Below are positions 1 through 12,700 of a stretch of 64,000 bases of DNA, one piece after another. The notes below the pieces were generated by a model. That model was not told where the DNA came from. It did no database searches and was given only the letters and a program-made list of their open reading frames with translations. Made by a program: the position numbers and the translations under genes. The stretch comes from Metallyticus violacea (Eukaryota; Arthropoda; Insecta; Mantodea; Metallyticidae): assembly GCA_030762175.1 (NCBI GenBank), contig CM060842.1, forward strand, positions 46,470,001 to 46,534,000, read 5' to 3'. How positions within the stretch are numbered: position 1 is the stretch's first letter; each line of letters starts with the position of its first letter.

Positions 1-688
1 CGTCTTAACCTCAAATTAAATTTAACTCGTGAAATTTCATAAGTTAAAGCACTAAATAGAGTTTAGTAATTGTTAAATAAAACATTTCCCAGAGTACAGA
101 ACTATAACAATTTCATTTATAAATAAAATGCTGAGTCACATTTATTTTAATTTTATGTAGATAAAGTTTCTTCAATGTTTCACTTTTCATTTCCGCGCAA
201 TAAAAGAGAGTTGCATTCAATTGTAGTGTATGTTAGGCTAACCTTGCAAGCTGTATATTGTACAGGTTTCTGATTATTTCAACATCTCCTCTTATGATGA
301 ATTTCATCATGCTTGTGTGTTTCACGAGAGAAATAATCCGTTCTTAAACTGAATGATAAACAATTCAAAATGCGATTTTATTTAAATAAAAGATTTTGTT
401 TGAAAAACTGGAACAGGGATTTCGTACCCGATTGCAGTTACAAAGTAAGCGAAATCATGGTTTGAATTCGATTTTCAGGATATTAATAAATTTAAGGTTC
501 TATGTAACAGAGAGCTTCCAAATAGATATTGAGATATATATTAAAGTAGAGAAAGAAACGGCTAGCAGAACCATCCACAATTACTAGAGCAATGGCAGCT
601 CTTGAGACCTCAGTACTAACCGAAGAGGATGGCGTAAGCAAAGTGATGCTAGACTTCTATAACATTCGTTACTTTCCCATGGTTTTAG

Positions 689-959
689 TGATTTTTTCTT
701 TTTCTTACTTGATTTACTTACAGATGCTCTTTAACATCTCAGGTCATCAGCGTCCTATTCAAATCAGGGCCTGAAACGGCCGACAAATTTTCCTCAATGG
801 CCTCTTCTTTCAGGCTTGAGGTTCTTTATTGTGGCGCAAATGTACGACATGGACCCACAGCTTTACTTCCCTTCCGAAGGAAGCCATACTTAGGATTTTT
901 ACGCCCGAAAACATCCATCGGTCCTGGCCAGGATCGAACCCGCGATCTTGGGTTTAAAA
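689..959 (-). mobile_element. tRNA-derived SINE (family 1), 5'-truncated, inside Harbinger A
   Basis: The body is the family-1 SINE in reverse. It is flanked by ATGGTTTTAG on the left and ATGGAATTTTAG on the right, a target-site duplication made from the Harbinger sequence itself. The head lacks the A-box half of the tRNA region but keeps the B box (GGTTCGATCC). Confidence 0.85.
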
Positions 960-1037
960 ATGGAATTTTAGGTACTATAGACTTCACACACATACCCATT
1001 ACATTATTATACGGGGGTAATAATGCAGAAGCCTTAA

Positions 1038-1038
<1 letters not shown>

Positions 1039-1079
<41 letters not shown>
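1039..1079. repeat. (TA)n microsatellite
   Basis: About 20 uninterrupted TA units inside the Harbinger remnant. The second Harbinger copy does not have it. Confidence 0.95.
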
Positions 1080-1083
<4 letters not shown>

Positions 1084-1559
1084 CTTAAGAATATGTGCAG
1101 GGTATATTGGCATATTCTCCCATATACATTCTTCATACTTATTTAACAGAATCTGGTTGTATTTTTATTTTCAATTATTCCCTTATATTTAGCACCAGAT
1201 CAATACTAATATATTTCTCATATGCTTTGACATTTCCTTATCCATGATTTTCTGTGTGTGTGTCTAGGAGGTGGACAGCTTCATTATTATTGATTTACTC
1301 AGATTGAACTGTTGAACTCACTCTAAACAGGAATATCGCGATGATGTCATAGACAATGACGGTAGTTGCAAACTCAAGGTTACGTAGTCTGGGGTTATTT
1401 TTATGAAACAGAAATGGTGACTAACCTCTAGTTACTTTTTTTAAATACAGTTAAAAGCAATCTCTAGTTAGCAATTTTTATACAACTGGGCCTTGGTAAA
1501 CAAGTACACAATGGTCAGGACTTTTTAAGATTACAAGATTCTACAAAATGTTCTCTCAC

Positions 1560-1682
1560 CTTGATACCGATGCTGACACTGTCATCAAAAGCCAGCCACG
1601 TCTTGTTCCTGAAGGCATAAGGTGCCGTAAGGTCTTCATCTCGTTCTATGGTCCAACCTCCCTCCGTCATCAGTCCACACAG
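1560..1682 (-). CDS. Exon 9: late barrel, last coding exon in window
   Basis: Encodes residues 398-438 in phase 0. L-C-G-L-M-T-E-G-G-W-T and R-D-E-D-L-T-A-P-Y-A-F are among the most conserved GH18 segments, followed by W-L-A-F-D-D and S-I-G-I-K. N423-K-T is a sequon. The acceptor is TTTGCAG and the donor GTGAGA. The final barrel strand (usually G-G-x-M-x-W or a variant) and stop codon were not found between here and the left edge. Confidence 0.88.
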
Positions 1683-3424
1683 CTGCAAATGGTTTTTATT
1701 ACATTAATCTGTTCTCGTGGGTATTCCAAATTGATGCGTACTTATGGACGGTTCAAAATATATAATCCAGAAGAAAAATAAAAGCCATCGTTTTGTGTTA
1801 AAATTTCACGTAAGAACGATTAAATATTTTGTCAAATATTAGAGGTTAAAAGGAGACAACTCTCATAAATGACAGCCAATAGCTTTATTCGTAATATTAT
1901 TGTACTCGTTTTCATTCGCGTATTTCCTTTACCTCCTTTTACTCATTTTGCTGCGTGAAAATGGAGAGGGGAGAGAGAGCGTATGCCATTCTGAGAGTGT
2001 AAAGGAAGAATTTAGAGCCACGTAACAAATGTTGGTTTATGAACAGTCGAGATTATAAGTCTTGATTTATCAGTGTAAACCTGAATTATTTAATTTATTC
2101 TGATACTTTTTTCACTGACGCAATTTTTAACTCAAGAATGTCATTGTCTTATAGACTTATATTACCGGCAAATATATTTTAAAATGACATAGAAAATAAC
2201 TGCACCGTCCTGGACAGCTATGTTTAAATGTTTGAAGGGGATGACTAAATATCTTGAAATGTACATGTAAAGGACAAATCGAGAAATTCCAGCTAACTGA
2301 TCATCATTTGGCCGAGTTCATTTTCTGGGTAAAAATTTAAAGTGACCGAAATGCATGTGAGCAGAATAAACTGAAAAATACCGCACCGGAAATAGTGTAT
2401 TCTTGTGGGGTCACTCCATTTTCTGAATTCGAAGAGTTACGGCAAGTCATATTAAAATATCTAGAGTGTAAAAATAGACTGTGCATTCAGGACTGACTTT
2501 GTGAGTATAAGAGGCAGGATGTTTGTATTTTCTCGGTTACATCTTTCTAACCTTTTAACAAGAACAAGAGTATAAGTAAAGGTTTCCATTCCATGCATGG
2601 TTTCTTTCCGATTTACCTTAGCTTATATTGACTCACAAGATATCTTGTAACAGAAAGTATAACTGTTTTTAATATTTCTTTTATTGAATGTCCATTTCAT
2701 TGCAGGAATTTTTCCTCAAGAGACCGAGAGCCCTGCCTTTAAATACAACTTTCGAATTCATCGATAAGACTTCTCATCATAGTAGTAGGTTTATAACACT
2801 ATTCTTTATTTCAAGAATAAATGTTTAAGAAACGAGTACAACGAGTTGAGTCCTTTTTACCATGATGTACAATGCAACAATTGCATATCATTTTAAACGA
2901 GTTTATTCTTCATTCGCTGTTTTTGTAACAGAATTATAAAATAATATTAATAAAATAAAAGTGATATAAATACCGATTTCCTTATAGTCTATGCCTATTT
3001 ATTGTACTTATGACGTCATTATATTGATGGAGATTATTTAACTCCTTTGTTTTATTTTTATTATTGTTAACGAAGAAGGATTAGCCCAGGGTGAAAAGGT
3101 TAAATTGTCACTAATGCAGAGAAAATCTTATGCTTTTTATCAGAAAGAATACCACAGATTCATTAATTGGACGAACAACAAAAATATTAAGAACATTTCA
3201 GAAACTTCAGTGTTAGCTCGTATTTTATATCAGATTAGTATTATAAAATTCTAATAACGAGCTATTTGGTAGCTAATATTAAGTTATTACTTTTTCACTA
3301 TTTCTGTAATTATATTATTCTGCAATAAAGATGTGTGATTGATTATGATTTCATTAATGCATAAATTATTTCCATAATATTATCGTTGCACAATGTGTAG
3401 ATGATAGCATAAAAATTTAATTAA

Positions 3425-3469
<45 letters not shown>

Positions 3470-6400
3470 GCAATTTTATGCAACTAGTGTCATAATGAAG
3501 CATTACGTTAACGAATTTCACCAACAATAACTACTGCTATATTTTTGGTATATAAAAAAGATAAAGTGGGTTGCTGAAATAATGATGCTTTTCCATTATC
3601 ATAATAACCATTATTAATATTATTAGTAGCATCGTCTGCGTTAGAAAAAATGAAGGGCTGCTTGTGATATACATTCAAAATACCTGCCTAGGGCTAGGAA
3701 ACGCTGTAGTTTTGTACCAAATTTTTACGGAAAGCATAAACGTGATAAACACTAAACTTTCGCCAGATTATGTGTTATACATGAGGTAATGTTGGTCTTT
3801 ATTTTATTTGCATTGAAATGAAACCTGTCCGATGACACTTGCCTGTGTTTGCGTGAGGTATTTGGGACCAGATGTTACGCGGGAGCGTGGAGTGTTGCGG
3901 GTAGCGTTCTTCAGGGTAAACTGGATGGCTTGTGACGGGATACTGATGACTAGCTTGTCTCTGGATGCTCCCAAACCTGTTACGAGATCCACCAACGAAT
4001 CCTGCGATAGAAAAGTGTATAATTACCTACCTTTTTTAATTTAATAAAAATACTATTTTCTAGTACTGAAATTACATGTTGTACGATTATAAATAATGAT
4101 CAGGACGTCTTATTTCTTCCAGCAGGATACAAATAATTCAAAACTCACAATATCATTTTAGGTATCAAGTTTTATAACATTAGAAGGAGTGCATGGTAAT
4201 TTATTTTGTGAATATTTCCAAAATCTACAGAACACTGTCATCCACTTCAGGAAGATAATGCTCTCGTTTATTTGTGAACTGTTAAATATTTTTATTTTAA
4301 TTGTACACAAGCCTGAAGTTCCTTTATCTATTTACTTTGATCGTGTAGAGTAGCTGAAAAGTCCTGTGCTATAGGAATTATTCCTTTCATATAATTTCGT
4401 CATTTATGTTGACAAATCACGACACATTCACATTCTTCATTGCTGTTTACATACATTGTTATTATTCTCAATGTGTAATTCGACCAAGGCAGCCAACCTG
4501 AAAACCAGTTTTTCACAGCACTGTTAGAAAATAGCCATTGAGTTTAATTGCCCTATTTTGACGGCCCTGTACATTTGTAGAAGTTAACTGCTAAATTCAA
4601 AGTCAAACCTAAGGAGTCAATCCGGCGAGCTAGTAAGAAAATCAGCCCCTTATCAGGAAATGATCCTGATCTCAGGGAACCCGGCCAGGGCCAGGACCGA
4701 TGGATTTTTTCGGGCGTAAAAATCCTAAGTATGACTTCCTTCGGAAGGGAAGTAAAGCTGTGGGTCCCGTGTCGTACATTTATGGCACGATAAAGAACCT
4801 CAAGCCTGAAAGAGAGGCCTCTGAGCAAAATTTGTCGGCCGTTTCACACCCTGAGTTGAATGGGACGCTGATGACCTGAGCTGTTAAAGAGCGTCCATAA
4901 ATAAATCATTCAAAAAAAAAAAAAAAAAAGATCTCAGGGTGGAAAAATGTCAAAGGATACGATGCCACAGTATGCTGTGAGATTAACTGGGCAACTCCTT
5001 TAAATAAACTTTATATTCGCCGGATTTGAATTACTTTGAACTTTGCTTTCTGGAGACATATTAAATATTTATGGAACACCCGTCCTATAGTGTGGAGATT
5101 TTCAGCAACTCTGTACCTTTTGCTCTATAATTCTCATATCATCTATGGATAAAAAAGAAACTTACCGTGTTAAGGAGATCAGAGAGTCCCATTAATCGAC
5201 TAGGATGGTATGTATATCCATGTTCAGATATATCTGTCAGGTTGTGGGTAGGTAAAACGAAGAGGTCCGCATATCTATTTAAGAAAATCAGTAATTGGTA
5301 TGAATATGTATTTGTAAGTCACAAAGAAGTGTGTTTAATATATACTTTCAATAAGCATACGTGTCTTATATGTGTAATAGTTTATTATTTACAATCAAGG
5401 CAATAAAAACATCGGTGTGTCAATGAAGGTTCTCTTCTGTTACTTATTGTCTTGTTCTGTGACTCAAGAGCCTTATGAAGAATCCTCCACGTTTAACTTG
5501 TTGTCAGATGTATAATAAATAAAAAGACAGAGCCGAGAAAGAGAGGAAAATAAGAGATGAGAGAAAGACTAGAAAAGAAAGAAACGAAGGCAAGTAAAGT
5601 ACAAGGCAATAGTGACAATATCAAAACAAACATTGAGGAAAGAAAAATTGTAAAGGTGGTAGCTAAAAAGGAGAGGGAATAGGAAAACCTTTAATCATTC
5701 ATTGTTTAGGTTATGTAGTCAGCATTATGCACGACCATGACAGGAAAGTAATTAGCAAAATTAATGAATAATCTTAACCTAATACTATAGAGAGATGGAT
5801 AGAAAAGATACACAAATAGAAAAAGGGAGTATAAAAGTAGAATAGAATGTATATAAATTATTAGCAAATAAGAGCAAAGAAATCTGAAAATGCCCCCAAC
5901 GAACGAAAAATAAAAACAACACCTAAAAAGAAATAAAACAAACAGAAAATTAACTTAGGAAGGAGGAAAATAGTGGTTGAAGTATAAGCAAGGGAAATAA
6001 CAACACTTACAAGTTAATGCACGAAAATGAAAGAGAATTTTAAGACAATAAGATACTTGTTAATATATAAGCTATATATAAAAATACCACGAAATCAAAC
6101 GAGAAGCAAACAGAAGCAGCAGATACTAAATATGAGTGACCAAGAAACAACATATTAGTTTAGAAGAAACAAAAGCAGTAACAAGCTAGGAAATAAGCAG
6201 TGTTTTCAGATGTGCTTACTTGCTAAGAGCTTTAAGGTCATAACGTTTGACCAGCAGTTCTGGTTGTGCAGGAAGGTTCAGCAGTATCACCCGCTCCTTG
6301 GGAGTCAGTTTCTCTAGAGCCAACAGAGAATCTCGGAGTGCCTCTCGGGCCTGACCGTCATCGTCGGTCCTTGCACTTCTCAGAATAGTCTTATGGCGAA

Positions 6401-6691
6401 AAGACGTGATGGAACCCTCTGCCGTAGTGCGTGTTCCACGAATACTCGGTTTCCTGCAACATAACTCTTGATAGTATTGTAATGTATGTGCCCTGCTATT
6501 TACAGGAAAAATATGTTAAATTTGTGCTTTAATGTATGAACTGTCTAGAATAAATTCGCCTTTTAAAGTTTAATAAAAAAAAAAACGGGCAAATATGCAC
6601 TGATGTCAGACCATATATCTACATTAACAGTAGTTTAAAATCTTGTTATAGCTATAAATATTTATTAATTGTGAAAACTGTATCATTATAG

Positions 6692-6733
<42 letters not shown>

Positions 6734-9700
6734 CGCTAAATTAACCTACCGCTTTATTAACCGCTTCTTCAAACATAGGTATACAACTGAAATTAAATTT
6801 CTTTATATTACATATTTTAAAGTAACATGACTCTTAACAACTTAATTGTGCCGTTTTTCTAGTCGGTCTTGGTGGTGGTGTAGTGGTAACCATTCTTGCC
6901 TTCTAAACCCAAGATCACGGGCTCAAACCGGGCCAGAACCGATGGATTTTTTTCGGGCGTAAAAATCCTAAGTATGGATTCCTTCGGAAGGGAAGTAAAG
7001 CCGTGGGTCCCGTGTCGTACATTTACGGCATGATAAGGAACCTCAAGCTGAAAGAAGAGGCCTCTGAGCAAAATTTGTCGGCCGTTTCACGCTCTGAATT
7101 GAATGGGACGCTGATGACTTGAGATGTTAAGAGCGTCCGTAAATAAATTAAATCAACAATACAGTGCCGTTTTGCTTGTTAAGAGTTAGATTTAGACACA
7201 GCCTTAAAACAATATAAATCTTAATTCATTTGTAACTTAAGTAAAATTACCAACTTTTTATAAAATGTTTAATTCTTTTCAATTTATTAGCAATAGAACT
7301 TTGTATGGTAATTCTCTTTTCGTAATTTTTCATATTCTATGCACATTCTAAAATGAAATACATATGGATTACAGTTTTCTGAAATAATTTATTTTATTTC
7401 TCTCTGTAGAATTTGCCAGGTCCGGAGCTGCAGGAACACATAAGATAAACTCAGCCGTGATAATGATAAACATTAAATTCAGAGGGTGCCAAAAAATGTA
7501 TACACACTTCAAGCAAAGAAAAAACCGTGTTAACATAACAAAACTGAATTCACACAAACAGAAAATGATGAGCACTAATCATCTTAGACTTTTACAGTTA
7601 CAACAGTTGCTTAAAATGCCCACATCGGCGTCGATACACTTCTGAGTACGTTGAACTGCTGATTGAGCAACGTTTGCGAAAGTGTCCTCAGCGATTGCAA
7701 CACATGCCATATCCATTTCTTTCCGAAGTGCTACCAGTGTAGCTGGTTTTATACAACATCCTTAAGAGTTTCCCATAAATAGAAGTCAAACGGAGTTAGA
7801 TCCGGAGAAGGCGGTGGAAACTCAATCGCAATTCTTCGTCCTATCATCCTCTTGCAGCATGTTGCAAAACCACTCACAGTGCTGCATTTTCCGATCAGGC
7901 TCAACTTCATTTAATGCATGCAAAATTCTTGGAATGAAAACTTTCAACTTTGGTGTTTTAATACCGCGACGTACGCTGGTTCCGCTAATTCTGTTCTCAC
8001 GTGTATCTTGCTTTGTAGATTACTGTGACGAGTGCTCAAAACGTTCGAAAACCATAGCCGAGGACGCGGGGCTTGTTGCTGTGCGAGGTCTCCCAGATCT
8101 GTCCTTGTGAACATCGAATACGGTACCACGAGTCTCTAATTTGTCTCGAATGCGTACAATTGTTACTCGCGTTGGCGGTTCTGTTCTGTGCACACGTCTC
8201 CATTGCCTTTGAACTTCAACTATATTTTCTGTTTTCCAATATCAATTCATAATAGCTTTCCGCTGTTCAAACGATAATCTTGGCTTCATTTGTTCATTGT
8301 TGATTTACGATAATCTTGACTTCATTTGTTCATTGTTGATTTACCTGTCACGTAGCAACGCTATCATAATGTGAGTCACATCTATTTACAGAAAATCTTA
8401 CTGCACATTATGTTGTTTTTCGGCCCAATTCTGAAATATATTAAATAGAAATCTACTGTGAAAGCGTGTGTACATTTTTTGACACTCTCGGTATATTTTA
8501 TTTTTATAGATCCACTTTAATGAGACATTAATCGTACATCTTACTCAATACTACATATATACAAATTATTTTTATGTACCTAACTACGTGACTGCAGCCT
8601 CGAGTTTTTGACACTTCTCAGAGTTTGCTGTCGAGACAATGTTTGTTGTTTTTATGGAGAGAGATATTTTGGTGGTGGATAGTTTGTATAGATAAGTCCT
8701 GTTTTGTTAATTAGAAACAATTTTCTTTGTATGTTCTACAACAACAGCACATGCTTATCATATTTTAGTTTTTTTATAAAAATTGTATATAATAAATTTA
8801 ATTAGCAAGCTGTGTACTTATCAGTTTGTCAAACCTTAAGATTTTTCAGCATTTGTATAGAAACGCGCTTCTTCATATTTACGCTGAATCTCATTTACCA
8901 ACATAATTTTAACATTACGAAAATTGCTTAGTACAATATTCCTTAATTTTTACATTCATAAAAGGTGCGTGAGTTTTAAATATCTTTATTTTAATATAAG
9001 TTATACAATTTTTCTTTTTGTTCGTTAATTATTACACATTTTTTTAAAAAAATTAATATATACTTTATGTTTTTGGTTTACAGTATACGGAAATTCGGTG
9101 TCCTTTTTGCATTTCATCAAGTAGAATATTGTAACTCCAACAAAACACAGAACAAAAATAGAAATAAAATTAACATAAACTAGAAGGAACTTTAATCTTG
9201 GCCTGAAACGTTTCCTTCCTTAACAAAAGTATGGTCTTCAAATTTATCATTTATTTTTATCTTTTCGATTCATGTATCATGTGTTTACCGCTTATGATGC
9301 CTCAGCAGGGCGTTAAACACTATTAAAATACTATGATAATTTCAAGAGGATGAAAAATATAGAAAAATCAAAACAAACTGCATGGATTTATGCTGAAACG
9401 GCGATGAAAATGAAAATTTACAAAATAAACCGAAATAATAAATAGCGAGCGAAAAAGATATTACGACACTTTTTTTTTTCACGGGTTTTTTCCGGATTTT
9501 TTCACGGATTTCTTATGATTCATGAATATTGTTAGAGAAAAATTTGTATTTTATATGCTACAAAACTGCAAAATGAATCTAATGTTTAAATAGAAAGACA
9601 TGATTTAATTACCTCAGTAAATTATAATATCCAGTATGTGACTTTAATGTGCCTTTTTTCAATTACAGAGATTGTTTAAGTGGAAGATGGAAAATTCTCA

Positions 9701-12700
9701 CTCAAATGAGGCTGTTAAAGTCAGAATCAGATCTCTTTGAAATATATAAACAAGAAACAAATTAGACTGCAGCTACAAAGGAAACCACATGAATGATGAC
9801 TATACCTCTGGGATATTCTGGAAACTACGATGGTCATTTTCTGTAAGTTTCACGTTCGCTTTACAAAAATGTCTACTTTTCTCAGCTTTTAGTGATCAGA
9901 ATTGCTCCAAATGCTTTATTATATTAATTAACATGAAGGTTTTAAATTTTAAATTTTAGCATTAGAAATTTAGCAAAAATACTGCCACATTTTCAATTTA
10001 AGAACAAAAGCATTTCTACAATTTTAATAACCACACCTAAAAGTTTCTTGAGAAAATGCCACGTCTAAAAGATTGTTCAATGCGAGTTAAGATAGGATAT
10101 TTGTTAACATCTTACTAATGTATTTTCGGGAGCATACTCTAGGCTGGAAGCGTGAGTTTGTAACATTTTTAAACATTAATAATTCAGAAGCTATAAGAGA
10201 TCTTTAATACAAACCCGTATATAAATATAGCAACAAATAATCAGCGTTCACTCTAAGTAGTTTTTTATTGTACATTACATATTTTGTTATATATTAGCAC
10301 AAATTTAACAATATCCTGCAAAGATTTTCATTTGTAATTTAAAAATGTGGAAAATAAATCCATACATATTGCATATTAAATACGTAACTCAACACAATCT
10401 TTCAGAATGCGCATCAAAAGGTAGTAACATTAATAATATATATATATATATATCTGTCATTGAAACATTGCGCTTTAAATTTTTATGTTTGTTGTCATGA
10501 ACTACGTAGTTATTCATGCTCTTGCCAGTACAAACATTCAATTTGTTTCATGTTCATAACTTACCCAAGAAACAAATACCAATATAATATTTATGAAACG
10601 AAAGAAACAAACGAATGCCTACCTGAATGGCGAATATGCTTCTGTACTGACGTCATCCTCGATAGTCTCAAAGACGGAATAGTCACGCCTGCTTCGATGA
10701 GTTTTCTGAACGCCCAACTCCTTTCGGAGCAGCTGTAAAACAAAGTTATTTTGTGCATCTTGAAAATACTGTTTTACAAGAGTGTAAATGAAATTATAAT
10801 TGTGAAAATGCTGCATTTTGTCAAGATTTGTAACTTTACGCAAGATATAGGCGTAATGTGATTTAGTAGTATTTTTAATAGTCTTACTTTATTAATATAA
10901 CGAATGTCTCAATTATTTTGCTCACCCAAAATAATTTTTGCATGTGCGTCAAATGAAAAATTGTTTCAAACAAAAGTATTTTAACATCATAGGGGAGTTC
11001 TTGCAGAGGGTATACTTTTTTGTATCTCCATAAGGACAGAAATTCTTTTTTTAAATGACACCATCTGCATTTTATCCAAGAATACATTTACCCTCTCCAA
11101 GAGCTATTCATAAATGTATCTCATACTGCACCATTTTAGTCTAGAAAATAATAGATATGGAAATGATAACTGCACGATTTCTTTTATTTAACAGCACTAC
11201 CGTGCATTTTTTGACCTACCTCTTCAGTAATGTAATCGATAAACCGTTATCTGCTAACTTAACACTATCCAGCAACATTTCTACTTTCTTTTCTTGCGTG
11301 TACATCTTATAAGAAAAAGTAGTCACAACAGCTCAGTGCAGTACTAACTTACTCTGATAAATGACTACAGTAAGTAAGCTAAAGCAACGACAATATGAGG
11401 AGTGAGAGATGGGTTAGCTATCCCCACCTCCCTCTGAGGGTATCTGTGTTTACATGAATCGTAAATCATAAACAAAGCCTACAGTACTACATTGTGTAAG
11501 TAATTTGTACAACCAAGACATTAAACAGTTCGGTTTCTTCAATAAATCTTACCGTTTGCACATCTACTTTTTCTTTACAAAATTGTACAAAGTGATATAT
11601 CTTTTTAATAGTTCTTAGAAATGGTAAATGCTGTGTTGAATAAAATGCTCATAATGCCATTTAATAAGCGAAGATGTATCCCGTATCTCTTACATTAATG
11701 GAACTGTACACTCAGCAAAACTCTCCCATGGTGTTAAAAAAACTTTTGATCGAAACAATTTTTTGACGCATCATATTGAAGTTATTTTAGGTAAGCAAGA
11801 TGGGAGGGCACGTTCACGTGTTTGATAGTTCGCAAAATAAGGCATTTCAGTGCTCTGGTGGAATTGTTACTAGACGTACGAGTATTTAGTATCAGGCCCT
11901 AGGTATACCCTGTGTATTATACACCGCTCTATAAGAGGTGCTTGAAATCCTTTATATGGCTAAATGGACATCCGCGTACCCCGCACCGTTAATTTGTCAT
12001 ATTCAAATTTACCAAGTGTGCATTGGGTGCCAATAGAGAAACTTAGCAGCACACACTCCTCTTAGTTCATATCGACCATACTCTGTACCTAAACAGGTGA
12101 ATTCAATAGTGACTAACCTAACCTTAGATGCATTTATACACTGTGTGTAAGGAACAATCATTCATCATTCTCATTCCTATGCGATTATGTACACATTGTG
12201 GAATTCAGTGACGCTCCTTCTGGACATACTTCAGTATTTCAATCAATTTTGTTTTTTATATGAATGCAATGTGTAGATATCAGCTAAGAGCCTTTGAGCC
12301 TGTTTTAATGATCGATGAATTTTAAGAATATGAACATCTACGATCTGTTTGCTGCAGAAAATAGCTATAACTAAATAAGAATTCGTAAGACCATTTGTTG
12401 ATGTTGATTCTTTTAATGATAGTTGTTTATCTGAAATAGAATATCATTTTATATTAATAAAGGCGAAGTTTCCAAGTATTTTGTTTAGAAGTGAATTTTC
12501 ATATTCATCAGCGAGAGGCTATGAAAGCATCATAAGCATTCTTCAACTTAACAATTCTAAACTATACGGCTTACCTTCAGTAGTTTAGACAGACCCTCTC
12601 GCGCCTGCGCTGAGTTGCTGATCTGCTGGGGTGCCTGTAGAAGCAGCTCAATGCCGTTGAGGTCGGAGGTACGCACGATGCGTCCCAAACTTGACACAAA

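Larger units (their letters stand above)
62..1493 (+). mobile_element. Harbinger-like DNA transposon remnant A, split by a SINE
   Basis: Two peptide pieces, F-Y-N-I-R-Y-F-P-M-V-L before and G-T-I-D-F-T-H-I-P-I then G-G-N-N-A-E-A after the inserted SINE, match the central part of PIF/Harbinger (HARBI1-type) transposases. The nucleotide sequence is colinear with the second copy near 34 kb on both sides. The right end, around TATACAACTGGGCC, matches that copy's terminal repeat. The left end is degenerate. Stops, indels and an AT dinucleotide tract near 1040-1079 show that it is dead. Confidence 0.75.
1683..3824 (-). other. Intron 8
   Basis: AT-rich intron between exons 8 and 9. It holds a dispersed repeat near 2994-3192, an (ATT)n tract at 3427-3469, and otherwise nothing I recognise. 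No extra exon is needed, since phases on both sides agree. Confidence 0.6.

Noticed and set aside
797..1192. Long open frames on both strands with Ile-Tyr repeats
   Set aside because: They read through a SINE and a (TA)n tract; the Ile-Tyr repeat is simply translated microsatellite.
3832..4044. Plus-strand open frame across exon 8
   Set aside because: It is the antisense shadow of a strongly supported minus-strand GH18 exon.
5241..5246. Acceptor CTGACAG for exon 7
   Set aside because: It gives a phase clash with exon 6. The upstream TTAAATAG acceptor restores the frame and adds a peptide that matches the family.
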